Program-made: the position numbers and the translations under genes
NCBI GenBank assembly: GCA_947447225.1
Contig: CANFJV010000002.1
Location: 1 to 64,000 of the forward strand
DNA length: 64,000 nt
Direction of reading: 5' to 3'
Source of the DNA: Acidimicrobiaceae bacterium
Lineage (GTDB): Bacteria; Actinomycetota; Acidimicrobiia; Acidimicrobiales; RAAP-2
Notes under the pieces: generated by a model
Told to the model about the DNA's origin: nothing
The model's database searches: none
The model's input: only the letters and a program-made list of their open reading frames with translations
Shown: one piece after another, positions 7,288-15,438 of the stretch
How the letters are laid out: each line of letters begins with the position of its first letter
Numbering within the stretch: the stretch's first letter is position 1

Positions 7288-9504
7288 ATGGGTATTGGAC
7301 TGACAGAAGAGCACGACGAGCTTCAGCGCTCGGTGCGAGGAACCCTTGATCGCCTCGGCGGCACCAGTGCTGGGCGAGACCTTTGTGATTTGCCAGCAGA
7401 GCAAGCAACGGAAAGCTTTGCTGGATTTGCGGCGGAAGGTTGGCTTGGTCTCGGCGTAGACGAATTGCGCGGTGGCCAAGGTGGTTCGCCAGCTGATGTG
7501 GTTATTTTGGCTGAAGAACTTGGCGTCACCGTCTTTCCAGGACCGGCAGTTTCCACGTTGATTGCTGCGACCATCATGAACGCCAGTTCTACGTGTGACG
7601 AAACGTTGCTTCGCTCTCTTTGTGAAGGTGGCGTCTCGGTCGCGGTGGCGACCATTGGTGAGCTTCATGGCACCGCCAACGGGCGTGACCTCATCGTGTC
7701 GGGAACACTTGATCCGGTCGTTGCGGCAACGACAGCAAACGTTCTTCTCAGCCCATGTCGACTTGCTTCGGGCGAACTCACCACGGTCGTGATTGAGCTT
7801 CGAGACCCGACCGTGACGCTTGACACATCACGACCAGCGTTAGACGTCATGCGTCGGCCTATTTCAATCTCGGTAAATGAGCAAGAGGTGCCGGCGTCAC
7901 GAGTGTTGCGCGACGTCAGTCGAGGTTTTGTTGAGGATGTGACGACGGTGTACTTTGCCGCCGAGACGTGTGGCATGGCGCGCGCCAGCCTCGAGGCAGC
8001 CACCGTTCACGCCAAAGACCGCGTGCAGTTCGGACGACCAATTGGGCAGTTCCAAGGGGTGAAGCACCGCTTGGCCAGCTTGCTCGTGGCGGTGGAGCAG
8101 TTGACCGCTGCGGTGTGGGATGCCAGCCTGGCACTGTCGGGTGCAACCGACGTAGAGCGATCACTCAGCGCTGCGGTCGCCGGGGCGCTTGCGGCAAGTG
8201 TGGGGCCACGAGCTGCTCGTGACGCGATTCAAGTCTTGGGTGGAATGGGATTTACCTACGAGCACGACGCCCACATGTATCTGCGTCGAGCGCTCACCAA
8301 TCGTCAGATCTTGGGTGGCGAGCAGAAGATGTCTCGTGCGGTGACCGATGCCTCCATTGCCGGCATTCGTCGAAAATTGGGCGTTGAGCTCCCTGCCGAT
8401 GCGCAGGCGGTTCGAGAAGAGTTGCTCCCCATCGTGCGCGCCGTTGCCGAGGCGCCAGATGATGCAACTCGTCGAGTGGTGCTCGGCGAATCCGGTCTCA
8501 TGTTCCCGCACTTCCCGAAGCCTTACGGTCGAGCGGCCTCGGCAACCGAGCAGCTCGTCATTGAAGAACTCTTTGCCGAGTTTGGTGTCCGGCGCCCACC
8601 AGCTCATGTGGCATCTTGGGCCTTGCCGACCATCATTTCCCATGGCTCGATTGAACAACAAGAACGCTTCGTCACCCCAACGCTTCGCGGCGAGATCTTA
8701 TGGTGTCAGTTGTTCTCCGAACCTGGTGCTGGATCTGATCTCGCAGCACTGTCAACGAAGGCAACCAAGGTCGATGGCGGCTGGCGCATTGATGGCCAAA
8801 AGGTGTGGACCTCAACGGCACAATGGGCGCAATACGGCATTTTGCTGGCCCGTTCGAATCCTGATGCGCCGAAGCACCAAGGCATTACCTATTTCATCTT
8901 GGACATGAAGGCCGAAAACGTTGACATTCGCCCACTTCGTGAAATCACGGGCGATTCGCTGTTCAACGAAGTCTTCCTTGATGGCGTCTTCATTCCTGAT
9001 GACTGTGTTGTTGGCGAGATTGACGGTGGCTGGAACTTGGCTCGAACCACCTTGGCCAATGAGCGTGTTGCGCTTGCCTCTTCGTCGGCCTTTTCTGGCT
9101 TGCTTGAACAAGTAGTTGCCATTGCCGCGGCGGCCAAAGAGCAAGGCCTCGTCCTTGACCGGTCAAGCGACGTTGGCGCCTTGCTCGTCGAAGCACAGAG
9201 CTTGGCTCTCATGCGCCAACGCCAAACGATTCGCAGTTTGAATGGCTTGGCCCCCGGCGGCGAAGCATCACTAGCGAAATTGCTTGGCGCAGAACACGAA
9301 CAACGCGTTGCTGATCTGGCGTTGTCCGTACTTGAAGGTGAATCCGTCTATGCCGATGGCGTCGCCGCCGGTGCAGCGAGAAATGTGCTGCACACCTTGT
9401 GCCTCACCATTGCCGGTGGCACGAGTGAAGTCCAACGAAATGTCATTGGTGAGCGCCTGCTTGGGCTTCCCCGTGACCCTGAACCGACCAACAAACCCGC
9501 CTGA
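7288..9504 (+). CDS. Fused two-domain acyl-CoA dehydrogenase
   Basis: Flavoprotein of 738 residues made of two complete acyl-CoA dehydrogenase units. The first (about 1-370) has 'DRVQFGRPIGQFQGVKHRLA' and ends 'LGGMGFTYEHDAHMYLRRAL'. The second (about 370-738) has 'LFSEPGAGSDLAAL' near 475, 'GQKVWTSTAQWA' and 'GGTSEVQRNVIGERLLGLPR'. Such fusions (FadE34-like) occur in mycobacteria, where they oxidise steroid side-chain CoA thioesters. Flanking hotdog hydratase subunits suggest dehydrogenation followed by hydration of a bulky acyl-CoA; the substrate is inference. Confidence 0.9.
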   Translation: MGIGLTEEHDELQRSVRGTLDRLGGTSAGRDLCDLPAEQATESFAGFAAEGWLGLGVDELRGGQGGSPADVVILAEELGVTVFPGPAVSTLIAATIMNASSTCDETLLRSLCEGGVSVAVATIGELHGTANGRDLIVSGTLDPVVAATTANVLLSPCRLASGELTTVVIELRDPTVTLDTSRPALDVMRRPISISVNEQEVPASRVLRDVSRGFVEDVTTVYFAAETCGMARASLEAATVHAKDRVQFGRPIGQFQGVKHRLASLLVAVEQLTAAVWDASLALSGATDVERSLSAAVAGALAASVGPRAARDAIQVLGGMGFTYEHDAHMYLRRALTNRQILGGEQKMSRAVTDASIAGIRRKLGVELPADAQAVREELLPIVRAVAEAPDDATRRVVLGESGLMFPHFPKPYGRAASATEQLVIEELFAEFGVRRPPAHVASWALPTIISHGSIEQQERFVTPTLRGEILWCQLFSEPGAGSDLAALSTKATKVDGGWRIDGQKVWTSTAQWAQYGILLARSNPDAPKHQGITYFILDMKAENVDIRPLREITGDSLFNEVFLDGVFIPDDCVVGEIDGGWNLARTTLANERVALASSSAFSGLLEQVVAIAAAAKEQGLVLDRSSDVGALLVEAQSLALMRQRQTIRSLNGLAPGGEASLAKLLGAEHEQRVADLALSVLEGESVYADGVAAGAARNVLHTLCLTIAGGTSEVQRNVIGERLLGLPRDPEPTNKPA

Positions 9505-9513
9505 GGAGGCACC

Positions 9514-9924
9514 GTGTCTGAAACTGTGAACCTTGCAACCGTGAAGGTTGGCGATGAAGCACCTGTGCTCACCCACACCTTGACTCGAACCGACCTTGTT
9601 CGCTACGCCGGCGCCTCAGGGGACTACAACCCCATGCACCACGATGAGCCAAAGGCCATCGCGGCAAAGCAACCAAGCGTGTTTGGCCACGGCATGCTGT
9701 CAATGGGCATTGTGGGCACTGCGCTCACGCATTTTGTCGGTGTTGGCACCCTGCAGACGTTCTCCGTCCGATTTGCCCGCCAGACCTGGCCAGGGGAGAC
9801 CTTGTCAACCAAGATCGTGGTGACGGCGATTGAAGACGGTGTGGTGACCTTCGACGTGCGTCTTCACAATGACGCGGGCGAAGAAAAGGTTCTTGGTCAA
9901 GCAACGGCACGTCTGGGCGCCTGA
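9514..9924 (+). CDS. MaoC-like (R)-specific enoyl-CoA hydratase, catalytic subunit
   Basis: Small hotdog protein (136 residues) with the hydratase-2 motif 'YAGASGDYNPMHHDE'; Asp37 and His42 form the catalytic pair, followed by 'FGHGMLSMGIVG'. GTG start with GAGGAGG at ideal distance. It probably pairs with the MaoC_N-like protein at 6793, with the fused dehydrogenase gene between the two, as in HadAB- or ChsH-type heteromers. Function is inferred from motif and context. Confidence 0.87.
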   Translation: MSETVNLATVKVGDEAPVLTHTLTRTDLVRYAGASGDYNPMHHDEPKAIAAKQPSVFGHGMLSMGIVGTALTHFVGVGTLQTFSVRFARQTWPGETLSTKIVVTAIEDGVVTFDVRLHNDAGEEKVLGQATARLGA

Positions 9925-9925
9925 G

Positions 9926-10831
9926 ATGGCAATGACCGTAGGCCTGTCGCTGCCAACGATGGCCGTAGGTGCCACTGGGGCACTGCTTCGACAATGGTGT
10001 GATGGCATCGATGCAGGTCCGTATTCGTCGATTTCAACCGGCGAACGCGTCACCTTTTTGAATCCAGAAATGACGGTCACCTTGGCCGTTGCCGCGGCGC
10101 GAACGGAGCGGGTCACCATCTTTGGAAACCTTTGGGTTCCCATGCTGCATGAACCAGCAATGTTGGCGAAGCAAATCGCCACCTTGGATCTTGTCAGTGA
10201 TGGTCGAGTAGTCGTTGCCCTCGGTGTGGGCGGCCGACCCCATGACTACACCGCAGCTGGAATGGCCTTTGCCCGTAGGCATGAGCGACTCGATGAACTT
10301 GTCGGCGAACTCCGAGCACTGTGGTCAGGTGTGCCGCCATTTGACGGGGCTGACCCGGTTGGGCCACCAACGAGCATCAAAGGTGGTCCACCAATTCTGT
10401 CTGGCGCAATGGGTCCAAAAGCCATTGCTCGTGCCGCAAGGTGGGCCGACGGAATTTCGGGATTCTCACTCGGCGATGTGGGGAAAGAGTCCGCCACCAT
10501 GAATGGCATTGCCACTTCGGCTTGGCAAGACGCCGGCCGCACGTCGGCGCCGCGACTCATCAATGGCACGTTCTGCGTGCTTGGTGTCGATGAACCACAA
10601 CGAGTCCTCGAGAAGTTCGCCACCACCTATCTCGGCTTTTTCGGCGATGAGCTCGCGAGTGCGTTGGCTGCAGGTTGTCGAGTGAGTACCGAAGATACGT
10701 TGTTGGCGGCACTTGATGAGGCAGAAGAAGCTGGCTGCGAGGAATTCATCGTGGTGCCTGGAACATGGGATCTCGGTTGCCTTCAAGCGATCACCGAGGT
10801 GGTCGCGAGTCGTGCATTGTTGAAGGGGTAA
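9926..10831 (+). CDS. LLM-class flavin/F420-dependent oxidoreductase
   Basis: TIM-barrel luciferase-like protein (301 residues): 'GLSLPTMAVG', 'VTLAVAAARTERVTIFGNLWVP', 'AKQIATLDLVSDGRVVVALGVGG'. Members use FMN or, often in actinobacteria, F420; an F420-NADP reductase gene at 52629 makes F420 plausible. ATG 9926 lies one base after the preceding stop. The substrate is unknown; position inside the acyl-CoA cluster suggests a lipid or steroid-like compound. Confidence 0.85.
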   Translation: MAMTVGLSLPTMAVGATGALLRQWCDGIDAGPYSSISTGERVTFLNPEMTVTLAVAAARTERVTIFGNLWVPMLHEPAMLAKQIATLDLVSDGRVVVALGVGGRPHDYTAAGMAFARRHERLDELVGELRALWSGVPPFDGADPVGPPTSIKGGPPILSGAMGPKAIARAARWADGISGFSLGDVGKESATMNGIATSAWQDAGRTSAPRLINGTFCVLGVDEPQRVLEKFATTYLGFFGDELASALAAGCRVSTEDTLLAALDEAEEAGCEEFIVVPGTWDLGCLQAITEVVASRALLKG

Positions 10832-10842
10832 GGAGAAGCGTG

Positions 10843-11757
10843 ATGGCGGCATTTGACGGCAAGACCATTGTGGTGGTCGGTGCCACCGGCCAGGTGGCGC
10901 AACCCATTGCTGAAGCATTGGCGGTGAACAACACGGTGATTGGTGCAGCACGCTTTCACGATGAGGCAAAGCAATCTGCGCTCGAAGCAGCCGGAGTGAC
11001 CTGTGTGGCGATTGATCTCGCCACCGGGGACGTGAGCGGACTTCCTCGCGAACCGGACTTCGTTTTCAACTTTGCCGTGGCGAAGTCAAACGACTGGACT
11101 CGTGACCTCGACGCTGGTGTCGGCGGCACGCTGGCGCTCATGGAGCAAATGCAAGGGGCGAGTGCCTTCTTGCATTGCTCGTCGACAGCGGTCTACAAAC
11201 CAATGGGGCATGAAATCTTTCACGAAGAAAGCCCACTTGGCGACAACCATGGCGTCTGGCCATTTCTGGCAACCTATTCAACCGCCAAGATTGCGGCCGA
11301 AGCAGCAGCTCGCTATGGGTCTCGACGCTTTGGGGTGAAGACCACGATTGCTCGATTGTCGGTCCCATATGGCTCCTTTGGTGGATGGCCGGCGATTCAT
11401 CTTGAGATGATGAAGAACGGCTCAGCCATTCCGGTCCACTCGAACCAGCCAAGCATCTATCACCCAATCCATGATGACGACATTGCGGCAATGTTGCCCG
11501 GGTTGATGTCGGTTGCAGCAGTGGGCGCCACGACGGTGAACTGGGGCGGCAATGATGCCGTCAGCATTGAACAGTGGTGCACCTACCTCGGTGAACTCAC
11601 GGGCCTCACGCCAACGTTTGCGCCAACTGAGGCAACCATCGACTCGGTCCAAGTGAACCTGGAAAAGCTTCACCGACTTGTTGGCACCACGCAGGTGCCC
11701 TGGAAGGATGGCTTTCGCCGCATGGTTGAAGCCAGAAGGCCTGAACTGCTCCTTTGA
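10843..11757 (+). CDS. NAD(P)-dependent epimerase/dehydratase-family protein
   Basis: Extended SDR of 304 residues with an N-terminal Rossmann motif 'VVVGATGQVAQPIAEAL'. The catalytic region is 'CSSTAVYKPMG' (Ser/Thr) and 'YSTAKIAAEA', giving the Tyr-x3-Lys pair. AGGAGA precedes ATG 10843 by 6 bases; an adjacent GTG at 10840 is a weaker alternative. It ends the acyl-CoA cluster and may act as a 3-beta-hydroxy dehydrogenase-like enzyme, but the substrate is not determinable. Confidence 0.83.
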   Translation: MAAFDGKTIVVVGATGQVAQPIAEALAVNNTVIGAARFHDEAKQSALEAAGVTCVAIDLATGDVSGLPREPDFVFNFAVAKSNDWTRDLDAGVGGTLALMEQMQGASAFLHCSSTAVYKPMGHEIFHEESPLGDNHGVWPFLATYSTAKIAAEAAARYGSRRFGVKTTIARLSVPYGSFGGWPAIHLEMMKNGSAIPVHSNQPSIYHPIHDDDIAAMLPGLMSVAAVGATTVNWGGNDAVSIEQWCTYLGELTGLTPTFAPTEATIDSVQVNLEKLHRLVGTTQVPWKDGFRRMVEARRPELLL

Positions 11758-11785
11758 GAGTGCTCCAATGAGGTGATCACGCTCC

Positions 11786-11791
11786 TAGGCT
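11786..11791 (+). promoter_or_regulatory. Leaderless -10 element of the Lon-N gene
   Basis: TAGGCT, then 7 bases, then the GTG start at 11799; no ribosome-binding site is visible. Confidence 0.45.
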
Positions 11792-11798
11792 CACCGCC

Positions 11799-12440
11799 GT
11801 GGAAGACGTCGTGATCTTGCCGATGTTCCCGCTTTCTGCGGTGGTGTTTCCTGGAACCTTGCTGCCCCTCCACGTCTTTGAACCTCGCTATCGGCAACTC
11901 GTGGAGAATCTCGATTCCACGAGTGGTCGCTTTGGCATTGTGCTCATTACACGAGGCTCCGAAGTCGGTGGCGGAGACCAGCGCAGCATCGTTGGCGTTG
12001 AGGTTGAGGTCGAATATCTCTCTACATCTGCCGATGGCCGCTCCATGATGGTCGTGCGTGCACTTGAGCGCCTCGAAGTGCTTTCTTGGCTCGATGAAGC
12101 CCCATATCCAACAGCACTTGTGAAACGCACTCCGTCTGAGCCCTATTGCGCCGATGAGGGACTCTTGAAACAAACCATGGCGGTTGTGCGCCGAACGAGG
12201 GCACTGTTGTCAGAAGTTGGCGACACGCCTGCGCTGTGTCACGACATTGACGAGTCATGGTCTCAAGATGAGGCCGCCTGGCAGTTGTGTTCTTTGGCGC
12301 CACTGTCGCTGTATGACGCACAGCGGTTGCTTGAGACGTCTGACCCAACCGAGCGACTCCGACTCTTGCGAGATAGCTGTGAAGCAATCTCTCAGATGGC
12401 AATTGCGTTGCTCGAAAGCGGCGATGCAACCTTTGAGTGA
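11799..12440 (+). CDS. Stand-alone Lon N-terminal (substrate-binding) domain protein
   Basis: The 213-residue product is a single Lon-N domain: 'ILPMFPLSAVVFPGTLLPLHVFEPRYRQLVENL' at the N-terminus, then a helical C-terminal part. No AAA+ or serine protease domain follows, so it is not a protease itself. Such proteins are widespread and thought to bind or deliver substrates; the role here is unknown. It is monocistronic, with a leaderless start and a strong bidirectional terminator after the stop. Confidence 0.88.
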   Translation: MEDVVILPMFPLSAVVFPGTLLPLHVFEPRYRQLVENLDSTSGRFGIVLITRGSEVGGGDQRSIVGVEVEVEYLSTSADGRSMMVVRALERLEVLSWLDEAPYPTALVKRTPSEPYCADEGLLKQTMAVVRRTRALLSEVGDTPALCHDIDESWSQDEAAWQLCSLAPLSLYDAQRLLETSDPTERLRLLRDSCEAISQMAIALLESGDATFE

Positions 12441-12444
12441 ACGT

Positions 12445-12477
12445 GAAAGCGCCCCGGCCATTGGCCGGGGCGCTTTC
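12445..12477. terminator. Strong bidirectional terminator
   Basis: A perfect 15-bp GC-rich stem with a 3-base loop (arms 12445-12459 and 12463-12477) lies between the convergent ends of the Lon-N gene and the SHOCT gene. Confidence 0.85.
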
Positions 12478-12497
12478 AAGAACTCAGTGATCTTCGG

Positions 12498-12878
12498 TTA
12501 ACCGATGATCTTCGACTTTGCGGCGTTGTACTCGGCGTCAGTGATGGCGCCCTTTTCTTTCAAGTCGTGCAACTTGGCCAACTCTTCGGCTGGGGAAGCC
12601 TGTGCGACCATCTGACGAAATGCCTGCTCAGAGTCTTTCGCGGCCTTGACATCACGCTCGTGCATGGAGCTGCCACGGGCGATGAGGTAGACGAACACGC
12701 CGAGGTAGGGGAGCACAATCAAAAAGAACATCCACAGTGCCTTCGCGCCACCGCCGAGGTCCTTGCTGCGGAACAAGTCGACAATCACGTGGAACAAGAT
12801 CATGATCCAAATAAAGAACAAGGCGAAGAACAAGATCTCGAGGAAAATGTTCAGAATTGGGAAATCAGCACCAGTCAT
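12498..12878 (-). CDS. Small membrane protein with PLDc_N-type helices and SHOCT domain
   Basis: 126 residues: two transmembrane helices ('ILFFALFFIWIMILFHVIVDLF' and 'ALWMFFLIVLPYLGVFVYLIARG'), a PLDc_N-like arrangement, then a linker and a C-terminal SHOCT motif ('AEELAKLHDLKEKGAITDAEYNAAKSKII'). SHOCT domains are short oligomerisation modules; function is unknown. ATG 12878 has AAAGG upstream, and TAGAGT further upstream is a candidate -10 element. Confidence 0.82.
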   Translation of the reverse strand: MTGADFPILNIFLEILFFALFFIWIMILFHVIVDLFRSKDLGGGAKALWMFFLIVLPYLGVFVYLIARGSSMHERDVKAAKDSEQAFRQMVAQASPAEELAKLHDLKEKGAITDAEYNAAKSKIIG

Positions 12879-12963
12879 GTGAAACCTTTCGTTGTGCCTC
12901 ACAGCGAGGCGCACCTACTCTACGCAAAATTGAGACCGAAATCGCGGATAACGCTGTTAACCA

Positions 12964-12993
12964 CAACATCCGGCCCCAAGGGGCCGGATGTTG
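12964..12993 (-). terminator. Terminator downstream of the SDR gene
   Basis: A perfect 14-bp stem (arms 12964-12977 and 12980-12993) with a 2-base loop lies 22 bases beyond the stop of the minus-strand SDR gene at 13015. Confidence 0.8.
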
Positions 12994-13014
12994 GAACGGT
13001 TCTTGGGTCGTCGC

Positions 13015-13917
13015 TTAGAAGAAGGCGAACGGTGCGATGCCGGAATCGTGGGTCTTGAAGAGTTCGCCCTTTGCGGCAATGAGTTCTTCTGGGGTCCACG
13101 CAGCGTTGCGGTGCAGTTCGCCAACAGGACGGAAGCCTGACATGGCCCAGATGTCGCCGCCGAAGACCACGAAGACCTGACCGGAAACATCTTGTGCCTC
13201 TGGGCTGGCCAAGAAGCAGATGAGTTGGGCAATGTGGGATGGGTCGAACTTGTCGAAACCCTCTTCGCCCTTGGCCATCTCGGTGAAGACGGTCTCTGTC
13301 ATGCGGGTGCGGGCACGAGGAGCAATGGCGTTGACCGTCACGCCAAAACGCTCGAGTTCACGAGCGAGCACCCAGGTGAGCGAAACAATGCCACCCTTGG
13401 CGGCGGCATAGTTCGCCTGACCGGCGCTACCAAAGAGCCCAGCTTCTGAAGAGGTGTTGATGATGCGACCAGTGACGGCTTCGCCGGCCTTGGCCCGGCC
13501 ACGCCAGTAGACCGCAGCGTGCTGTGAGGTAGTGAAGTGGCCCTTGAGGTGAACGCGAATGACGTCGTCCCAGTCGGACTCTTCCATGTTGAAGCTCATC
13601 TTGTCGCGGAGGATTCCCGCGTTGTTGACCAAGATGTCCATAGAGCCATAGGTGTCAATCGCTTGTTCAATGACGCCCTTGCCGCCGGCCCAGGTCGAAA
13701 TGTCGTCGCCATTGACCACTGCTTCGCCACCAGCGGCGATAATCGTGTCAACGACTTCTTGGGCTGGGGTGATGTCGCCTTCGCCGCCGTGCAGTGAAGC
13801 ACCAACGTCGTTCACGACGACCTTTGCACCGTTCTTCGCCAATTGAATGGCCTCTTCGCGTCCAATGCCGCGTCCAGCACCCGTGACGATTGCAACTTTG
13901 CCGTCGAGCAAGCCCAT
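13015..13917 (-). CDS. SDR-family 3-hydroxyacyl-CoA dehydrogenase-like oxidoreductase
   Basis: Classical short-chain dehydrogenase (300 residues) with 'VTGAGRGIGRE' nucleotide binding, 'NDVGASLHGG' as in the dehydrogenase domain of multifunctional MFE-2/17-beta-HSD4-type enzymes, 'VNNAGILRD' and catalytic 'SGQANYAAAKGG' (Tyr-x3-Lys). A C-terminal extension follows 'VFGGDIWAMSGF'. This suggests NAD-dependent oxidation of 3-hydroxyacyl-CoA. ATG 13917 has AAGGAG upstream; longer upstream starts lack support. Its own terminator follows. Confidence 0.87.
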   Translation of the reverse strand: MGLLDGKVAIVTGAGRGIGREEAIQLAKNGAKVVVNDVGASLHGGEGDITPAQEVVDTIIAAGGEAVVNGDDISTWAGGKGVIEQAIDTYGSMDILVNNAGILRDKMSFNMEESDWDDVIRVHLKGHFTTSQHAAVYWRGRAKAGEAVTGRIINTSSEAGLFGSAGQANYAAAKGGIVSLTWVLARELERFGVTVNAIAPRARTRMTETVFTEMAKGEEGFDKFDPSHIAQLICFLASPEAQDVSGQVFVVFGGDIWAMSGFRPVGELHRNAAWTPEELIAAKGELFKTHDSGIAPFAFF

Positions 13918-14003
13918 GGCCCAACTCCTTCTTTTCGTTCTGCGTCGCCTCGAGTAGGCGCACGGAGATACAGCATTGCCGACAACGAGGCCCTTCGGCA
14001 ACC

Positions 14004-15032
14004 TCAGATGGCGCGAGGAGCGAAGAGCAGCTTGTCAAGAAGCGAACTCGCTACCGCCAAGGGTTTGCGCAGTGCGGCATCGAGGCCGACGACGCGGTCG
14101 AGCACCACAATGTGTGTTCCTGGTCGAAGTTGTGCAATGTCATTCATGGTTTGTGTGTCCGCAGTGCCAGCAATGATGATGAGCACGCAGGTGGGTGGAG
14201 TGCTGGCGAGCAGGTGGCCGACGACTTTTCCACGAAGGCTTGTGGCATCGAGCGCCCCTTCTCCCGTGATGAGCACAGTGGCAGTGTCAAGTGCCACACC
14301 AAGACCACTTTTCTCGACCACGAGCTCTGCGCCACTCGCGAGTGCGCCACCAAGGCAAAACAATGCTCCGGCGACACCACCGGCAGCACCCGCTCCCGCA
14401 GTCAAGGTGGGGTCAATGCCGGTGGTGGCGTGAAAGTGTGCTGCGGTGTCGTGAAGTTGCTTGGCCACTTGTGGAAGATCATCGGGCGCAATGCCCTTTT
14501 GCGCGGCGAAATCCAAGGCGCCAAGAAATGCAACGTCGACATCGCAGGCAATGGTCATTGGAACCGCAAGTCCTCTGTGTTGGCGAAGTACGTCAAAGAC
14601 GCCTCTGCCGCCATCGGTCGTGGCGGATCCGCCAAGTCCAACGAGCAGCTCGGTAGCGCCAGCGTTGATGCAGGCAAGGAGCAGTTCGCCAAGCGGGCGA
14701 GAGCTTGCCGCAAGGGCGATTTCCGGCGTGGGATCAACGACCAGATGACGTCCTATTGCTTCGGCTGACTCAACAATGCCAAGCAGCCCTGTTGGTGTTG
14801 GTTGCAAGAGGGCTCTTGCTCGCACGGGCTCACCAAGAGGGCCGGAGAGTTCAACGTCAAGTTCGGTGCCCTCAAAGGCGGAAAGAAAGCCTTCGCCGCC
14901 GTCAGACAGCGGAAAACTTCGCGCCGCAATTCCACTCGTCTCGAGATGAGTGGCAAGACCATCGGCGAAGCGTTTTGCCGAAATCGATCCCCGAAACTTG
15001 TCCGGTGCAAGAACGACGTGTTCGAGGTTCAG
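14004..15032 (-). CDS. Glycerate kinase (GlxK/GarK family) with probable CTG start
   Basis: Glycerate kinase phosphorylating D-glycerate to a phosphoglycerate (342 residues). The N-terminal family motif 'VVLAPDKFRGSISAKRFADG' and 'PLSDGGEG' lie upstream of the first GTG in frame (14825), so that codon cannot be the true start. The only suitable codon before the motif is CTG at 15032, overlapping the FKBP stop as CTGA. Other motifs: 'LLVGLGGSATTDGGRG', 'GAGAAGGVAGAL', 'ITGEGALDATSLRGK'. Translation is probably coupled to the upstream fkbp gene. Confidence 0.88.
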   Translation of the reverse strand: MNLEHVVLAPDKFRGSISAKRFADGLATHLETSGIAARSFPLSDGGEGFLSAFEGTELDVELSGPLGEPVRARALLQPTPTGLLGIVESAEAIGRHLVVDPTPEIALAASSRPLGELLLACINAGATELLVGLGGSATTDGGRGVFDVLRQHRGLAVPMTIACDVDVAFLGALDFAAQKGIAPDDLPQVAKQLHDTAAHFHATTGIDPTLTAGAGAAGGVAGALFCLGGALASGAELVVEKSGLGVALDTATVLITGEGALDATSLRGKVVGHLLASTPPTCVLIIIAGTADTQTMNDIAQLRPGTHIVVLDRVVGLDAALRKPLAVASSLLDKLLFAPRAI

Positions 15033-15397
15033 CGAACACCCAACAGGTCGACGATGAAAATCAACGTCTCGCCGCCGCGGATGACCGGTGGCGCACCACG
15101 ATCGCCGTAGCCAAGGTGTGCTGGTATTTCGAGTCGACGTTGGCCGCCAACTTTCATGCCTTGCACGCCTTGGTCCCAGCCTTGGATTACATGTCCAGCG
15201 CCAAGTGGGAACCGAAAGGTCTCACCCCGGTCCCAACTTGCATCGAATTGTTCACCGGTTGACCATGAAACACCGACATAGTGCACTTCGACCTGGCTGC
15301 CTTTGGTCGCAACTGGTCCGTCACCTTCAACAAGGTCGATCATGACGAGCTCTGTTGGGGCATCGCCGGCTGGTGGGTCTACGAAGGGCTTTTCCAT
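15029..15397 (-). CDS. Cytosolic FKBP-type peptidyl-prolyl isomerase
   Basis: Single-domain FKBP of 122 residues without a signal peptide: 'VEVHYVGVSWSTGEQFDASWDRGETFRFPLGAGHVIQGWDQGVQGMKVGGQRRLEIPAHLGYG'. It accelerates prolyl cis-trans isomerisation during folding. The start at ATG 15397 is supported by TACATT six bases upstream (leaderless pattern). It is followed directly by glycerate kinase. Confidence 0.92.
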   Translation of the reverse strand: MEKPFVDPPAGDAPTELVMIDLVEGDGPVATKGSQVEVHYVGVSWSTGEQFDASWDRGETFRFPLGAGHVIQGWDQGVQGMKVGGQRRLEIPAHLGYGDRGAPPVIRGGETLIFIVDLLGVR

Positions 15398-15403
15398 GCC
15401 TTG

Positions 15404-15409
15404 AATGTA
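15404..15409 (-). promoter_or_regulatory. Leaderless -10 element of the fkbp gene
   Basis: TACATT on the minus strand, then CAAGGC and ATG 15397. It lies 30 bases inside the 5' edge of the spacer next to the end of the upstream hydrolase gene. Confidence 0.45.
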
Positions 15410-15438
15410 GGTGAGGAGGCGAAGGTTCGGGTGAATGC

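Noticed and set aside
13890-14768. A 292-codon plus-strand frame
   Set aside because: It runs antisense through glycerate kinase and the SDR start; the translation lacks any family signature.
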